A stretch of DNA of 7,365 nt, taken from NCBI GenBank assembly GCA_021161495.1, contig JAGHAO010000219.1:1-7365 (forward strand), read 5' to 3'. Source of the DNA: Caldisericaceae bacterium. Its GTDB lineage: Bacteria; Caldisericota; Caldisericia; Caldisericales; Caldisericaceae. The notes under the pieces were generated by a model. It was not told the origin of the DNA, did not search any database, and saw nothing but the letters and a program-made list of their open reading frames with translations. Below, one piece after another: positions 6,362-7,365 of the stretch. The position numbers were made by a program, and so were the translations under genes. Every line of letters starts with the position of its first letter. Within the stretch, counting starts at the first letter, position 1.

Positions 6362-7365
6362 ATGAAATTTTCTAAACTAATGCAGAGAGCGGGAACGGAA
6401 ACGGCATTCACGGTTCTTGCGAAAGCCCGCGAAATGGAGAGACAAGGAAAGAGTGTAGTGCACTTCGAAATCGGAGAACCTGATTTCAACACTCCGGAAA
6501 ACATAAAACAGGCCGGGATTAAGGCAATACAAGATAATTTTACGCATTATTCTCCTGCGCAGGGTGTTCTCGAACTCCGTGAGGCGGTTGCGGAGTATAT
6601 TTCCAAAACGAGAAATATCCCGGTGGATCCTGCGGAAGTCGTAATAACCCCTGGGGGAAAAGACGTAATTTTATTTACAGCAACGGCATTGCTTGACGAA
6701 GGAGACGAAGCGATTTATCCCAATCCGGGTTATCCTATTTATGAATCTGCAATTAAAATTGCGGGAGCGACTCCCGTTCCTATGCCTTTACTCGAAGAAA
6801 ACGGTTTTGCTTTTGACAGAGAGCAGTTTAAGAAACTTATCACTCCCAAGACCAAACTTATTATAATAAACAGTCCCGGTAATCCTACGGGCGGAATTTT
6901 ATCCAAGGAGGATTTGCAATTTATTGCCGATATTGCAATTAAAAACGATATTATGATTCTTTCCGACGAAATCTATTCGAGAATCATATATGAGGGAGAA
7001 TTCCAAAGCATCTCTTCTCTTCCGGGTATGAAGGAAAGAACGATTATTCTGGACGGGTTCTCCAAAACTTACGCAATGACGGGTTGGAGGCTCGGCTATG
7101 CCGTTACCACCAAAGAGATTGCAGAGCAATTTACCAAACTTGCAACAAATTCATTCTCTTGTGTTACCACATTCGTTCAGATGGCGGGGATTGAGGCATT
7201 GAAAGGCCCTCAGGACGATGTAGAGATGATGAGGAAGAAATACGAAGAGAGAAGAAACCTCATTATTAACGGCTTAAACAAAATTCCGGGATTTAGCGTG
7301 AAAATGCCCAAAGGTGCTTTCTATGCTTTTGCAAATATCACAGGGACCGGAATGACTTCCAAAGA
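6362..7365 (+). CDS. PLP-dependent class I/II aminotransferase, 3' end outside window
   Basis: This is the N-terminal 334 residues of a fold-type I aminotransferase of the aspartate/aromatic/alanine group (COG0436-like). Family length is about 390, so 50-60 residues are missing. PLP-site landmarks are visible: EIGEPDF (36-42), HYSPAQG (62-68), PGGKD (97-101), NPGYPIY (121-127), NSPGNPTGG (170-178) with N174, SDEIY (201-205) with D202 and Y205, and GFSKTYAMTGWRLGY (232-246), where K235 should form the Schiff base and R243 bind the cofactor phosphate. The amino donor and acceptor cannot be read from this, and the substrate-carboxylate arginine expected near the C-terminus lies outside the window. 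Glutamate/2-oxoglutarate is the usual pair for such enzymes. The ATG follows AAGGAGG (6351-6357) by 4 bases. It lies 35 bases after gcvT, a wider and purely A/T gap, so it may also have its own promoter. Confidence 0.92.
   Translation, partial: MKFSKLMQRAGTETAFTVLAKAREMERQGKSVVHFEIGEPDFNTPENIKQAGIKAIQDNFTHYSPAQGVLELREAVAEYISKTRNIPVDPAEVVITPGGKDVILFTATALLDEGDEAIYPNPGYPIYESAIKIAGATPVPMPLLEENGFAFDREQFKKLITPKTKLIIINSPGNPTGGILSKEDLQFIADIAIKNDIMILSDEIYSRIIYEGEFQSISSLPGMKERTIILDGFSKTYAMTGWRLGYAVTTKEIAEQFTKLATNSFSCVTTFVQMAGIEALKGPQDDVEMMRKKYEERRNLIINGLNKIPGFSVKMPKGAFYAFANITGTGMTSK

Noticed and set aside
6349..6364. Identical 14-base start leader (AAGGAGGCATTATG) before the aminotransferase and the CYTH gene
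   Set aside because: Both copies are simply a strong Shine-Dalgarno at the same spacing. Flanking bases differ, so this reads as convergence on the same signal rather than a shared regulatory element.

Overview
The window comes from a bacterial chromosome of moderately low G+C (about 40% by eye). Genes are tightly packed and start with strong Shine-Dalgarno sequences. There is no sign of a phage, transposon, CRISPR array, tRNA or rRNA. Gene content suggests an anaerobic, amino-acid-using bacterium: a formimino-transfer route of histidine breakdown, a glycine-cleavage T protein, a COG0436-type aminotransferase, proline synthesis and a GntP-type permease. The phylum cannot be fixed from this window; a Firmicutes-, Synergistota-, Caldisericota- or Thermotogota-like lineage is only a guess.

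Layout from left to right. (1) Bases 1-621 (+) hold the 3' half of a GntP-family permease, ending at a hairpin terminator. (2) A leftward operon at 671-2863 (-) reads, in order of transcription, an unrecognised 246-residue protein, proC and a CYTH-domain phosphohydrolase. The first two genes overlap by ATGA, and the next gap is 13 bases. Its terminator appears to be built into the last codons and stop codon of the CYTH gene. (3) Bases 2864-3031 are a divergent promoter region with one convincing sigma-70 promoter facing each way. (4) A rightward operon at 3032-7365 (+) reads ftcD, hutI, gcvT and an aminotransferase cut off by the window end. The first two gaps are 10 and 12 bases, and the gap before the aminotransferase is 35 bases.

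How the genes fit together (inference). HutI makes N-formimino-L-glutamate from imidazolonepropionate. FtcD moves the formimino group to tetrahydrofolate and releases glutamate. GcvT also loads a one-carbon unit on tetrahydrofolate, from glycine, and the aminotransferase probably uses the glutamate/2-oxoglutarate pair. The rightward operon therefore looks like a folate one-carbon and glutamate node. The divergent operon contains proC, the last step from glutamate to proline. Histidase, urocanase, a formimino-THF cyclodeaminase and the other glycine-cleavage subunits are not in the window.

Most genes belong to well-known families, and I found no clearly new system. The points most worth a second look are the unidentified protein translationally coupled to proC, the terminator inside the CYTH coding end, the placement of gcvT in a histidine-degradation operon, and the divergent promoter region with a small repeat at each promoter.
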